Assembly (NCBI GenBank): GCA_902826215.1
Contig: CADEDY010000005.1
Span: forward strand, 62,001-126,000
Direction: 5' to 3'
DNA length: 64,000 nt
DNA from: an uncultured Bacteroidota bacterium
GTDB lineage: Bacteria; Bacteroidota; Bacteroidia; Flavobacteriales_F; PHOS-HE28
Shown: positions 47,125-55,915 of the stretch, in pieces
How the letters are laid out: each line of letters starts with the position of its first letter
How positions within the stretch are numbered: the first letter of the stretch is position 1
The notes under the pieces: generated by a model
Databases searched by the model: none
What the model was told of the DNA's origin: nothing
Seen by the model: only the letters and a program-made list of their open reading frames with translations
Program-made: the position numbers and the translations under genes

Positions 47125-48282
47125 TCACATCCGCGCCAAGGCCTGCTCGAGATCAGCGATCAGCAGGTCTGGATCCTCCAAGCCGATGTACAACCGCACC
47201 ATCGTGAAAGGCAGATCGGTATAGTAACCGCTGGGTCCTTTCAGCGCGCACACGGGCCATTGCAGGCTCTCGTAACCGCCCCAGCTCACCGCGATCAAGA
47301 AGGTCTTGAGGTTGTCGCAGAAGCGTTCAACCGCTGCTTCGTCAGGCGCGTCCAGTTCGATGCTCATCAAGCCGCCACAGCGTTTCATCTGCTGTTTCGC
47401 CAAGGCCTGTTGCGGGTGGCTGTCCAGGAAAGGCCAATGCGTTCGCTTCACCTTCGGATGCGCCTCAAGGAAGTGGGCCACCTTCTCGGCATTGTCCGCG
47501 CTCCGGTTCACGCGCAGCTCCAGTGTTCGAAGTCCACGCATCAGCAACCAGGCATCGTGTGGCGACGGACACGCACCGAGCGTCATGAATTCCTTCTGCA
47601 TCACTTGGCGCATGTGTGCATGTGTTCCTGCCAACGCGCCCGCTACCACATCGCTGTGTCCGTTGAGGTACTTCGTCGCACTGTGCGCGACCATGTCGAT
47701 GCCGAGATCGATCGGGTTCTGGAACAGTGGACTGTTGAAGCTGTTGTCACACAAGGTGAGGATGCCGTGCTCCCTTGCGATGGTCACCACGGCCGCGAGA
47801 TCCTGCAATTCGAAGGTGAGCGAGTTCGGACTTTCGAGGATGAAGAAGGTGGTGTTCGGTCGGATCGCGCTGCGGTAGTTCTCCGCATCGGTGCCATCCA
47901 CGAAGGTGTGCTCCACCCCGAACCGAGGAAGCAGTTCCGTGAGGAGCTTCTTGGTCCAACTGTATGGTTTGTGCACGCACACGATATGGTCGCCCGCTTT
48001 CACGAAACTCAACACCGCCGATGCGATCGCTGCGCTGCCACTGCTGAAGACCAAGGCGTCCTCGGCATGTTCCAATGCGGCGATCTTCTTCCGCAGGATG
48101 CCTACCGTTGGGTTGAAGCCGCGAGAGTAAAGCGGCTTGTCCATCTCTTGCTGCACCAAGGCCCGCATGGCAGCCACCGTGGGATAGGTGAAGTTGCCGC
48201 TCTGCACGATGGGGGGAACCACAGCATTGTAGCCCGCTTCCCGGTCTTCGCCGAGGTGGGTGAGGATGTGGGAAAGATCCAT
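47125..48282 (-). CDS. PLP-dependent transsulfuration-family enzyme (cystathionine synthase/lyase type)
   Basis: 385 residues. Cys/Met metabolism fold: PLYSRGFNPTVGILRKKIAA, the phosphate cup FSSGSAAIASAV, Asp179 (LTLCDNSFNSP) and the Schiff-base Lys204 in AHSATKYLNGHSDVVAGAL. C-terminal PFTMVRLYIGLEDPDLLI closes the active site. Family members make or cleave cystathionine or related thioethers; which reaction applies here cannot be read from sequence. Convergent with the DUF3857 gene, with 5 bases between the stops. Confidence 0.92.
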   Translation of the reverse strand: MDLSHILTHLGEDREAGYNAVVPPIVQSGNFTYPTVAAMRALVQQEMDKPLYSRGFNPTVGILRKKIAALEHAEDALVFSSGSAAIASAVLSFVKAGDHIVCVHKPYSWTKKLLTELLPRFGVEHTFVDGTDAENYRSAIRPNTTFFILESPNSLTFELQDLAAVVTIAREHGILTLCDNSFNSPLFQNPIDLGIDMVAHSATKYLNGHSDVVAGALAGTHAHMRQVMQKEFMTLGACPSPHDAWLLMRGLRTLELRVNRSADNAEKVAHFLEAHPKVKRTHWPFLDSHPQQALAKQQMKRCGGLMSIELDAPDEAAVERFCDNLKTFLIAVSWGGYESLQWPVCALKGPSGYYTDLPFTMVRLYIGLEDPDLLIADLEQALARM

Positions 48283-48304
48283 GGGACGAAATTGAGCATA
48301 AAAG

Positions 48305-48330
48305 GAACGGGCGCCCTAAGGCGCCCGTTC
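48305..48330 (-). terminator. Terminator hairpin after the 601-residue secreted protein
   Basis: Perfect 11-base stem GAACGGGCGCC / GGCGCCCGTTC with a 4-base loop, in the 65-bp gap between two minus-strand genes. Confidence 0.75.
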
Positions 48331-48347
48331 AAGACCTGTCCTTCAGA

Positions 48348-50153
48348 TCAGTGCTGTATGATGAATCTGGTCCACACCTCGCTCTGCGTTCCAGCGAGCC
48401 GGGCCACATAGCTGCCTTCGGGAAGGAAGGAAAGATCCATCTGTCGGTTGTTGTTCGCGTTGGACATTCGCGACGTGTACACCGTGCGGCCGAGTGCATC
48501 CAGTACCGTGAACCGACCGTTGTTCATCTGCCCATCGGCCCAGCGCACGGACACTTGTCCATTGCCCGGTGACGGTGCGACGAACAAGCCACTGCCCAGC
48601 GCATTTTCTGTCAACCCTGTGTTCAAGGCCACGGTGGTCAAAGTGGTGTTGGTCAGCACAGGCTCGTTGTAGTCGAAGTAGATGTCCGCGCGGTTGGTGA
48701 GTTGTCCACCCAAGTTCAGGCTTGTCTTCGGGGCCATCCGGTATTGGAAGCTGCCTTGGCTGCCGAGCGCATCGCTGTCCTCGGTGGGGAGCATGATGTT
48801 GGCGAAGGTCCAGATGGCCACTGCATCGTTCACCGTAAGCGTGAACGGATGTGTGGCCCCGACCATCTCGAAGGTGTTCAGATCCCAATCGGAATCGAGG
48901 CTGTCCTTGATCACCACGTTCACGGCAGGAGCTGAACCGGTGTTCTGGAAACGAACGGTGTACTCCAATGATCTCTGGTCCGCGACCTCTTGAGGCGAGA
49001 TGATCTCTTCGCTCACGGCCTTGTCATTCGGGTCGAAGGAGGTCGTTGCATGGCCATGCAGGTCGTCGGAGTTGTTCGCCAAGTTGATGTCCGTTTCCGC
49101 TATGGTCAACTGTACATAGTTCAATATGGGCTCGTTCGGGGCTGCGTTGGTGCTGCAAAGGATGGTAACGGTGATGCTGCCGCTGTTGCCCGGCGCCAGA
49201 ATCGGAAGGGTCCAGGAAATCACCTGACCACTCGTGCTTGTGGGTGTCGTCGTGGCGGACACGAAGGACAGCAAGGGGTCCAAGGTGAGGGCCACCGTTG
49301 GGGTGATGTCCTCGGTCCCGATGTTCGCGTAGTTGATGTGCATGGTGGTGTTGTTCCCGATCCATGGGTTCCATCCCCACAGATCCACGGCACCATCATA
49401 GATGCCCGGTACAGCTTGGAAACCGAAGTCCATTCCTGTGATCTGGTCGCCTTGTGCGGCGATCGTGTACGACTGCGACCCCGGCACCACGGTGTGATAC
49501 AGTGGCGGCGACGGAACGGTGATGGTGTGTGCACCCAAGTCTGTGCAGAAGGAGTGCGGATCATTACCGGAGTAGACATGATGGTCGCCTGGCTGCACCA
49601 GCAGCATCGCCGGTGCATGGACCTCCCCGGGATCACGCACACCGTTGTCATTGTTGTCCATGTACGTCGCACCCGTCACCGTACCAGCGCATTCGTTCAG
49701 TTCCCAGTGGAAGGGAATGCTGGCGAAGGTTTTGGTCCAAACGATGAAGTAGCTCTGACCGGCCGTCACATTCACTTCCATGTAGGACGCGAAGATGTTC
49801 GATGGACAGGTCTGGCCGGATTGCGCCATATCATCATTGTAACCGACACAAGTGAGTGCATCGCATGTTCCAGTGAAGACCTTGAGGTACGTATCGTACG
49901 AGAGGTTATCATTCAGTGGGTGACAGCTGGTGATCGTGATCGTTCCTGTGAACGTTGCGGTGTACAAGTACCAGTCGCCATTCGTACCACCGCCGCACGA
50001 TGGTCCCGGGTCGCCGGAGTTGGGTCCATCCGCAAGGTGAACTCCTGTGACGACCTGCAGGGCGGTGGTGCAGGTATCTCCCTGTGCCGATAGGATGGAC
50101 GTGGCGGAGAAGGAGGCGATCAGCAACGCCAGGAAAGCGTATCGGTATGCCAT
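48348..50153 (-). CDS. Type IX-secreted protein with DUF7619-like domain
   Basis: 601 residues. Signal peptide MAYRYAFLALLIASFSATSI to LSAQ; an N-terminal beta-sandwich with paired Cys (TCTTALQVVTG; SYDTYLKVFTGTCDALTCVG; SYFIVWTKTF), an SdrD-like loop (YMDNNDNGVRDPGEVHAP), then a repeat-type domain (TSFDPNDKAVSEEIISPQEV, LEYTVRFQNTGSAPAVNVVI) shared with the right-edge protein, and a type A sorting domain (APSPGNGQVSVRW to WTRFIIQH). Exported by the type IX machine. Adhesin-like, but ligand unknown. Confidence 0.88.
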   Translation of the reverse strand: MAYRYAFLALLIASFSATSILSAQGDTCTTALQVVTGVHLADGPNSGDPGPSCGGGTNGDWYLYTATFTGTITITSCHPLNDNLSYDTYLKVFTGTCDALTCVGYNDDMAQSGQTCPSNIFASYMEVNVTAGQSYFIVWTKTFASIPFHWELNECAGTVTGATYMDNNDNGVRDPGEVHAPAMLLVQPGDHHVYSGNDPHSFCTDLGAHTITVPSPPLYHTVVPGSQSYTIAAQGDQITGMDFGFQAVPGIYDGAVDLWGWNPWIGNNTTMHINYANIGTEDITPTVALTLDPLLSFVSATTTPTSTSGQVISWTLPILAPGNSGSITVTILCSTNAAPNEPILNYVQLTIAETDINLANNSDDLHGHATTSFDPNDKAVSEEIISPQEVADQRSLEYTVRFQNTGSAPAVNVVIKDSLDSDWDLNTFEMVGATHPFTLTVNDAVAIWTFANIMLPTEDSDALGSQGSFQYRMAPKTSLNLGGQLTNRADIYFDYNEPVLTNTTLTTVALNTGLTENALGSGLFVAPSPGNGQVSVRWADGQMNNGRFTVLDALGRTVYTSRMSNANNNRQMDLSFLPEGSYVARLAGTQSEVWTRFIIQH

Positions 50154-50199
50154 GTGGGGGGGTATTTGTCCGAAAGCTAACCGCCTGGTCCCGAATATC

Positions 50200-51906
50200 C
50201 TAGGGGCGTCGAACGTAGAAGACGAAACCGTTCTTGCGCTCGATCTCCGTCAAGGTCCGGATCGATCCGATCTCCTCCGCGGACGTGATCTTGCACACCA
50301 CATGAACCGGTCGATCGATGGCGCCGTAGAGCAACCACTTTTCATCGTGGGCCCGCGGATCGTTGACCGGTTGCTTGCGGGTGTAGAAGAGTTGCGCGTA
50401 GCTCTTGTAGTTCTTCGTGATCACGTAACAGGTCTCATCTTGGCGTGCTTCGAAGAAGTCGATCGCAGCGCGTTGCGAATACCCTTCGATGCGGTTGATG
50501 AAGAAGAACAGCGTCGTTGTGATGAAGAGTGCCGTGCCTCCGAACATAACGAGCAGGCTTTGACGGTAGCGCGAATGGACGTGCAGCCAATGCCCGATCA
50601 GCAAGGTCGAAAGCAATACCATCCCAGCGATGGCTTCCAGACCCGACCAATGCACAGCGGCATCCAAGTTGCCCAGAGCGAACGGGTCCTTCGCGAACAA
50701 AGGCTTGATGGTGTCGATGTTCATGCCCACGAATGGAACGACGATGAAGATCAGCGCGATCAACGTTCCAAGGCCGCCGAGCAAGAAGCGTGACCAACCG
50801 AAGCCGGCCCGTTGTTTCCAGATCCGTTCGAGTTGAAGAGCTGCGAGATAGGTGAGCGGGAAGTAGCACAGGCTGCTGTAGTGAACGATCTTGGTCTTCA
50901 CCAAGCTGAACAGGATCAGCACGACCCAGAACAGTATCAGCATCCACTTTCGGTAGTTGCTTGCTGCTGCGCTGGATCCCCGCCTTTGATGTTGCTCTTC
51001 GTTCGATGTTTCTAAGTCTGCTTTTCGGCGACCTGCCGGGCGGATCATGTCTTGGATCGCGAACACCGATGCTGGGAAACAGCCGATCAGCAGCACCACG
51101 AAATGATAGCCCATGAAACCGCCATGACCCGCATCCTCCGAGGAGAGCAAGGCCACTTGACGCCAGAAGAAACCAACGATGAAATCCGGGCCATGGCGAA
51201 GGAGATCCACCAAAGCCCATGCGCCTGCCGTGATCGCCGTGGAGCCCACGATGATGCCGATGCGTCGCCAACGGAGCACGGGTCTGAAGCGACCCATCAC
51301 CCAATGAACGATGAGCACGAGCAACGGGATTAACACGCCCACGGGGCCTTTCGTCAATATGGCCAGGCCGAAGAACAGACCGACGAGTGCCGCCTTGCCA
51401 TCGCTGCGCGCATTCAAAGTGCCAGGCCTTCGGTCCGGGTCGCATAGGACCAGTGTGATCAGCGCGTGGATGCCGAGGAAGATGAACAGGTTGAACCACG
51501 GGTCGATGATGCCGCTACGGAAATAGAGGTGCGGTAGGATGGACCCGAAGTAGGCCAAGGACCACAGCATCCCGAATACTTTGCCCCGTAGTTGATCACC
51601 GATCCGATACAGGACCAACAGGGTCAACACGCCGCAGAGCGCATTGGGAAAGCGTGCCGCGAATTCGCCGATGCCGAACACCTTCATGCTCAGTGCCTGC
51701 ATCCAGATGAAGAGCGGCGGCTTTTCGTGGAAGGGGAGGAAGTCGATCTGCGGCTGGCCCCAATTGCCGGTGATGACCATCTCCCGCGCGATCTCCGCGA
51801 AATTGATCTCGTCCCAATCGAACAGATGCACGGCGCCCAAGCCGGGTACGAAGAACAGCAGCGCAAGTGCAACGATGATCAACTGGGTGCGACCGCGCGA
51901 TGGCAT
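50200..51906 (-). CDS. GT39-type membrane glycosyltransferase
   Basis: 568 residues from the ATG giving MPSRGRTQLIIVALALLFFV; the longer in-frame sequence upstream overlaps the GT2 gene and is excluded. The N-terminal half has the dolichyl-phosphate-mannosyltransferase pattern: VHLFDWDEINFAEIAREMVI with the Asp-Glu pair, HEKPPLFIWMQALSM, and about ten to twelve membrane helices. Such enzymes transfer a sugar from a polyprenyl phosphate carrier on the periplasmic face, for instance to lipid A or protein. With the GT2 and DMT genes just upstream it forms a plausible carrier-synthesis, flipping and transfer set. Confidence 0.88.
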   Translation of the reverse strand: MPSRGRTQLIIVALALLFFVPGLGAVHLFDWDEINFAEIAREMVITGNWGQPQIDFLPFHEKPPLFIWMQALSMKVFGIGEFAARFPNALCGVLTLLVLYRIGDQLRGKVFGMLWSLAYFGSILPHLYFRSGIIDPWFNLFIFLGIHALITLVLCDPDRRPGTLNARSDGKAALVGLFFGLAILTKGPVGVLIPLLVLIVHWVMGRFRPVLRWRRIGIIVGSTAITAGAWALVDLLRHGPDFIVGFFWRQVALLSSEDAGHGGFMGYHFVVLLIGCFPASVFAIQDMIRPAGRRKADLETSNEEQHQRRGSSAAASNYRKWMLILFWVVLILFSLVKTKIVHYSSLCYFPLTYLAALQLERIWKQRAGFGWSRFLLGGLGTLIALIFIVVPFVGMNIDTIKPLFAKDPFALGNLDAAVHWSGLEAIAGMVLLSTLLIGHWLHVHSRYRQSLLVMFGGTALFITTTLFFFINRIEGYSQRAAIDFFEARQDETCYVITKNYKSYAQLFYTRKQPVNDPRAHDEKWLLYGAIDRPVHVVCKITSAEEIGSIRTLTEIERKNGFVFYVRRP

Positions 51907-51929
51907 GGCCCGAAGGTAGCGGCCCGCGA

Positions 51930-52676
51930 TCAGCGCTTGCCGAGCAGATCCCAACGAAGGATACCCGTGCGCGCCAGGAAGTAGCGCCAGCTCACACGCA
52001 ACACCCCCAGACCATAGGTCATGCTGCGGCTGAAATTGATGCTGCTTGCATCGTCGAAGTACTTCGTCGGGCAGGTGATCTCGGCGATCTCGAACCGATG
52101 CCAGAAGATCTGCCCGATCATCTGGTTGTCGAACACGAAGTCGTCCGAGCACTGGTGATAGTCACAGGCGTCAAGGACGTCTCTTCCGAAGGCGCGGTAA
52201 CCCGTGTGGTACTCGCTCAGCTTCTCGCCCATCAGCAGGTTCTGCGTGAGGGTGAGCATGCGGTTGGCGATGTACTTGTATATGGGCATGCCACCCTTGA
52301 GCGCACCGCCGCCGAGAATGCGCGACCCGAACACAACGGGGTAGAGTCCGTTGCCGATCAAAGCGACCATGCTCACGAGCAACTTGGGTGTATACTGGTA
52401 ATCGGGGTGCAACATCACCACGATGTCGGCGCTCAGCTCCTTCGCCTTGTCGTAGCAGCTCTTCTGGTTGCCGCCGTATCCTTTGTTCACCTCGTGGATC
52501 ACGATGTGCCGGATGCCCAGTTCGCGCGCCACGTCCACGGTATTGTCCGGGCTCTTGTCGTCCACGAGTACCACCTCATCCACCATCGGGAAGGGGATCT
52601 CGTCGTAGGTCTGTTTCAACGTGCGTGCGGCGCGATAGGCTGGCAGCACCACAACGACTTTCTTGCCCTCGTACAT
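51930..52676 (-). CDS. GT2 glycosyltransferase, polyprenyl-phosphate sugar synthase type
   Basis: 248 residues. GT-A fold with VVVVLPAYRAARTLKQTYDE, the nucleotide-binding VDEVVLVDDKSPDNT and VMLHPDYQYTPKLL as the DxD-like motif. No membrane anchor is visible. Comparable enzymes load a sugar onto dolichyl- or undecaprenyl-phosphate; the GT39 enzyme 23 bases downstream would use that product. Likely an operon with the permease-like gene upstream. Confidence 0.9.
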   Translation of the reverse strand: MYEGKKVVVVLPAYRAARTLKQTYDEIPFPMVDEVVLVDDKSPDNTVDVARELGIRHIVIHEVNKGYGGNQKSCYDKAKELSADIVVMLHPDYQYTPKLLVSMVALIGNGLYPVVFGSRILGGGALKGGMPIYKYIANRMLTLTQNLLMGEKLSEYHTGYRAFGRDVLDACDYHQCSDDFVFDNQMIGQIFWHRFEIAEITCPTKYFDDASSINFSRSMTYGLGVLRVSWRYFLARTGILRWDLLGKR

Positions 52677-52712
52677 GCCGCAAAGATGGCGACCGCGCCG
52701 GATACAGGTGCC

Positions 52713-53615
52713 CTAGGTCTGATACCTCGAGCTGTTCACCAAGTACACGCCGCTCAGGACCGCCCCGATCATGGCCAGTTGAGGAAGTCCGATGTGCTCA
52801 CCGTCGAGTACACCCCAGGCAATGGCGACCACAGGCATCAGGTAGGTGACGGACGATGCATGCAAGGCCGTGGTCCGCTGCAAGAGCACGTTCCACAACA
52901 CCAGCGCGAATGCGGAGCTCAAGCTGGCCAGCAAGGCCACATAGCCCAAGGCCGACCAGGCGTGCGGTGTCGTTCGTAGTGTTTCCGGAAGACCGCTTCC
53001 CAGAGCCAGGCCGATGCAGATCGGCCCAACGAAGGTGAGCGCTAGTGCCGATGTGGCGACCGGTGGAAGTGAATAGAGGTAGCGCTTCACGATGTTGCCG
53101 CTGATGCCATAGCACACCGCACCCATCATGGGCATGATGGCATAGGCCGACCAAGCCGGTAGTCCATCGCCTTTCTTCACGAGAATGAGACCGATCGCAC
53201 CCGTCAAGCCAACGAGGATACCAACGACCTGGATCACCCGGACCCGCGTGCCGAACAGGAGCACGCCGACGATGAGCGTCATCAGTGGAGTAAGGCTGTT
53301 GAGCATGCCCGAAAGCGAACTATCGATCCGGGATTGCGCCGTTGCGAACAGGAAGGCAGGTATGCCGTTGCCGAGCAGTCCGGTGCCGAGGAGGGGCAGC
53401 CAATGCTTCGGCATAAACTTCAAATGCCGGAACAGCACCGGAGAAAGTACGAGCCACGCGATCGCCAACCGGCTGGTCGCTACTTGGTAGGCGGAAAGGA
53501 CCTGGACGCCATCGTGGAACAGCCCGCGCTTCATCAGGATGAACGAACTGCCCCAGATGAAGGCGAGGATGAGCAGAAGGGACCAGACGGTCCGGCGGTC
53601 AGTCCCTTTGAACAT
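52713..53615 (-). CDS. EamA/DMT-family membrane transporter
   Basis: 300 residues with ten predicted membrane helices in two EamA repeats (LLLILAFIWGSSFILMKRGL at the start; GYVALLASLSSAFALVLW in the second). Drug/metabolite transporters of this family move small metabolites; some relatives flip lipid-linked sugars, which would fit the two glycosyltransferase genes 36 bases downstream, but the substrate cannot be told. Divergent from the HMA-domain lipoprotein. Confidence 0.88.
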   Translation of the reverse strand: MFKGTDRRTVWSLLLILAFIWGSSFILMKRGLFHDGVQVLSAYQVATSRLAIAWLVLSPVLFRHLKFMPKHWLPLLGTGLLGNGIPAFLFATAQSRIDSSLSGMLNSLTPLMTLIVGVLLFGTRVRVIQVVGILVGLTGAIGLILVKKGDGLPAWSAYAIMPMMGAVCYGISGNIVKRYLYSLPPVATSALALTFVGPICIGLALGSGLPETLRTTPHAWSALGYVALLASLSSAFALVLWNVLLQRTTALHASSVTYLMPVVAIAWGVLDGEHIGLPQLAMIGAVLSGVYLVNSSRYQT

Positions 53616-53649
53616 GTGGGGCGCGAAGATATCGGGCGGGCACCGATGC

Positions 53650-53657
53650 TATCTTTG
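53650..53657 (+). promoter_or_regulatory. -7 element of the HMA lipoprotein gene
   Basis: TATCTTTG matches TAnnTTTG exactly, 49 bases before the ATG at 53707, in the 91-bp divergent gap. Confidence 0.5.
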
Positions 53658-53706
53658 TAACCTCTTCGGTACGTTGACCGTCCTATTCGAGCAACCACCT
53701 TCAACC

Positions 53707-54225
53707 ATGGACTTCCGTCTTCTTCTTCCATTTGCTGCTACACTTCTCTTCTCCTGCAGCCGGAGCACCCCGATGGCCGATGCGCCGCTTCCGGTTGGTA
53801 TTGAACGTACTGTGGAGGAGGTTGCTGTTGCCAGCGGTACCCCGGTCACCACAGCCGACATCAGCATCGATGGTATGAGCTGTGAAATGATGTGCGGCGG
53901 CGCGATCAAGAAGGCCTTGGCCAAGTTGCCCGGTGTCGCTTCCACCGAGATCGCATTCGTGGAAGGGGAGGAGCAGGACCACGCCATCGTGACCTACGAC
54001 GAAAGTAAGGTGACCGATGCCCAGATGATCGAAGCGATCCAGCAGTTGCACGACGGACAATACAAGGTGCTCGCCGTGAAGGTGACCAAGCAGGTCCAAG
54101 GTGCCGGCACGGTCGGTGAGGGAACGAAGCAAGTTTCCGAAGAGAACCGTGTGAGTGTGCTGGCTCCAGCGGCCGTCCTCCTGCCTGGTTTCCTCGCGTT
54201 CCTATCGCACATGCTGCGTCTTTGA
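53707..54225 (+). CDS. HMA-domain lipoprotein (metal-binding)
   Basis: 172 residues from ATG (MDFRLLLPFAATLLFSC, lipidated Cys17). Heavy-metal-associated domain at about 50-120 with GMSCEMMCGGAIKKALAKLP: Cys59 and Cys63 are spaced CxxxC rather than the usual CxxC, as in some Bacteroidota homologues. A hydrophobic C-terminal stretch (VLAPAAVLLPGFLAFL) may form a helix. Copper or another soft metal binding in the periplasm or envelope is inferred. Followed by a terminator, and ctaA, a heme/copper-oxidase assembly gene, lies next. Confidence 0.85.
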   Translation: MDFRLLLPFAATLLFSCSRSTPMADAPLPVGIERTVEEVAVASGTPVTTADISIDGMSCEMMCGGAIKKALAKLPGVASTEIAFVEGEEQDHAIVTYDESKVTDAQMIEAIQQLHDGQYKVLAVKVTKQVQGAGTVGEGTKQVSEENRVSVLAPAAVLLPGFLAFLSHMLRL

Positions 54226-54251
54226 ACCTACGAAGCGTTCGAACGTTAGTT

Positions 54252-54280
54252 GGGAGGGCGTTGTCCCTCCCTTTTCTTTT
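54252..54280 (+). terminator. Rho-independent terminator after the HMA lipoprotein
   Basis: GGGAGGG / CCCTCCC stem with a 6-base loop followed by TTTTCTTTT. Confidence 0.88.
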
Positions 54281-54330
54281 ACACGTTCGGGACAAGCGCA
54301 AGCCACGGCATTGATAGTTTCGCGGCACGA

Positions 54331-55371
54331 ATGGAGAGAGCGGAGCGGGGACGGTACACACCGGTGGTGATCTGGTTGATCACGGGCTGCATCATGATCG
54401 CCTGCATGGTGGTGATCGGTGGCATCACCCGGCTCACGGGTAGCGGGCTCAGCATCACGGTGTGGGATCCGATCATGGGTGCGATACCGCCGCTGAACGA
54501 TGCGGATTGGAATGTAGCCTTCGAACAGTACAAGGCGATCCCGGAATACACGCTGAAGAACTTCGACATGGATCTGGCCGGCTTCAAGCAGATCTTCTTC
54601 TGGGAGTTCCTGCACCGCAATTGGGGCCGCCTCATGGGTTTGGTCTTCGCGTTCCCCTTCATCATGTTCTGGCGTAAAGGACTTTTGAAGGGCTGGCTCT
54701 TGAAGCGCTCGTGGGCCATCCTCATCGGCGGCGGGCTGGTGGGTGCCTTGGGCTGGTTCATGGTGTCGAGTGGCTTGGAGCAGAACCCCGATGTGAGCCA
54801 CTACCGACTCGCAGTCCACCTCATGGCCGCCTTCTCCGTGTTCGCGCTGGTGCTGTGGACGGTCTTCGATATCCGCTCGGGCAGGGCATCCTTAAAGGGC
54901 AATGGCAACTCGCCGGCTCCATGGGCTCGTGTGCTGCTCGTCCTTCTCGTTCTGCAGATCGTCTGGGGCGCCTTCACCGCAGGGCTCGATGCCGGACACA
55001 TGTACAACACGTGGCCGAGCATGAACGGCGAGTTCATGCCGGAGAATGTGCACGCTTTCGGTGATCTCGTCACCGACCTCTCCGACCACCGCGACGGGGT
55101 GCAGTTCATTCACCGCAATTTGGCCTACCTCGTGGCCTTGGGTTTCATCGTCTTCGGTCTTGTCTTCCGCAGGGAGTCGACCATGGAGACCGTGTGGTGG
55201 GCGATGCTCGTTGGTGTGCTCGTCCAATTCGCACTCGGCGTATCCACGCTGCTATCGCACGTGAACGTGACCTTGGGTGTGCTGCATCAACTCGGTGCGC
55301 TCGTGTTGCTCACCATCCTGCTGAAGGCGATCCACCGCACGGGCAACCGGGTCAGTGCCAAGCCAGCGTAG
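54331..55371 (+). CDS. ctaA: Heme A synthase CtaA (COX15-type)
   Basis: 346 residues from the ATG giving MERAERGRYTPVVIWLITGC. Eight membrane helices with ITRLTGSGLSITVWDPIMGA, EFLHRNWGRLMGLVFAFPF (His), SHYRLAVHLMAAFSVF, FTAGLDAGHMYNTWPSMNG, FIHRNLAYLVALGF and VTLGVLHQLGALVLL. It oxidises heme O to heme A for cytochrome aa3 oxidase. The 20 bases at its 3' end overlap the 3' end of the convergent gldD. Confidence 0.94.
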   Translation: MERAERGRYTPVVIWLITGCIMIACMVVIGGITRLTGSGLSITVWDPIMGAIPPLNDADWNVAFEQYKAIPEYTLKNFDMDLAGFKQIFFWEFLHRNWGRLMGLVFAFPFIMFWRKGLLKGWLLKRSWAILIGGGLVGALGWFMVSSGLEQNPDVSHYRLAVHLMAAFSVFALVLWTVFDIRSGRASLKGNGNSPAPWARVLLVLLVLQIVWGAFTAGLDAGHMYNTWPSMNGEFMPENVHAFGDLVTDLSDHRDGVQFIHRNLAYLVALGFIVFGLVFRRESTMETVWWAMLVGVLVQFALGVSTLLSHVNVTLGVLHQLGALVLLTILLKAIHRTGNRVSAKPA

Positions 55372-55915
55372 CGATCAGGTGCCGCATGTCGCTGCGGATG
55401 CGATCGCTCACCGGGGCCAACGAATCGGCATTGGGGCGCGCATCGAAGTACAAGGCGCCGTAGAGGAAGTTGTCCGTGCTGTCGGTGAGGTAGAAGACGA
55501 GCGGGCTGGCGACATCACCGTCCACATCATACACGTTGCCGAAGACCCTCGCGCTATCGCGCAGAACGCGTTCGCTGCCGATGCGGGCGGCCTTCACTTG
55601 GTGCGTGTTCTTGAAGAGGTGTGCATCCTCGATCAGTTCCTGCAATTGATCACCGACAGGCGACCAGGTCAAGTGCACCGTGGCACGCTGTCCGGGAAAG
55701 CGCACATCGAACCAACGTGCATCGTTCTTCGTGTCGCGCACGCCCACTTTGGCATAGCTCGGTAGCTCGGCCGAGAAGGTCGCGCTATCGGTCCATGTGC
55801 GATACGTCTGTTCCGGTAGGTCGATGCGGAAGTAGGCACGTGGCTTGGGAACAGGGTCCTCGGTACAACCGCACAGGAGCACCGCGAAGAGCAGCACACT
55901 ACCCTTTGCCCTCAT
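55352..55915 (-). CDS. gldD: Gliding motility lipoprotein GldD
   Basis: 187 residues, MRAKGSVLLFAVLLCGC with lipidated Cys17, then KPRAYFRIDLPEQTYRTW, characteristic of GldD. Required for gliding and type IX function in Flavobacterium johnsoniae, though its molecular role is not settled. It overlaps gldE by 17 bases and ends the mutY-ssb-gldE-gldD run, an order also found in F. johnsoniae. Confidence 0.92.
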   Translation of the reverse strand: MRAKGSVLLFAVLLCGCTEDPVPKPRAYFRIDLPEQTYRTWTDSATFSAELPSYAKVGVRDTKNDARWFDVRFPGQRATVHLTWSPVGDQLQELIEDAHLFKNTHQVKAARIGSERVLRDSARVFGNVYDVDGDVASPLVFYLTDSTDNFLYGALYFDARPNADSLAPVSDRIRSDMRHLIATLAWH

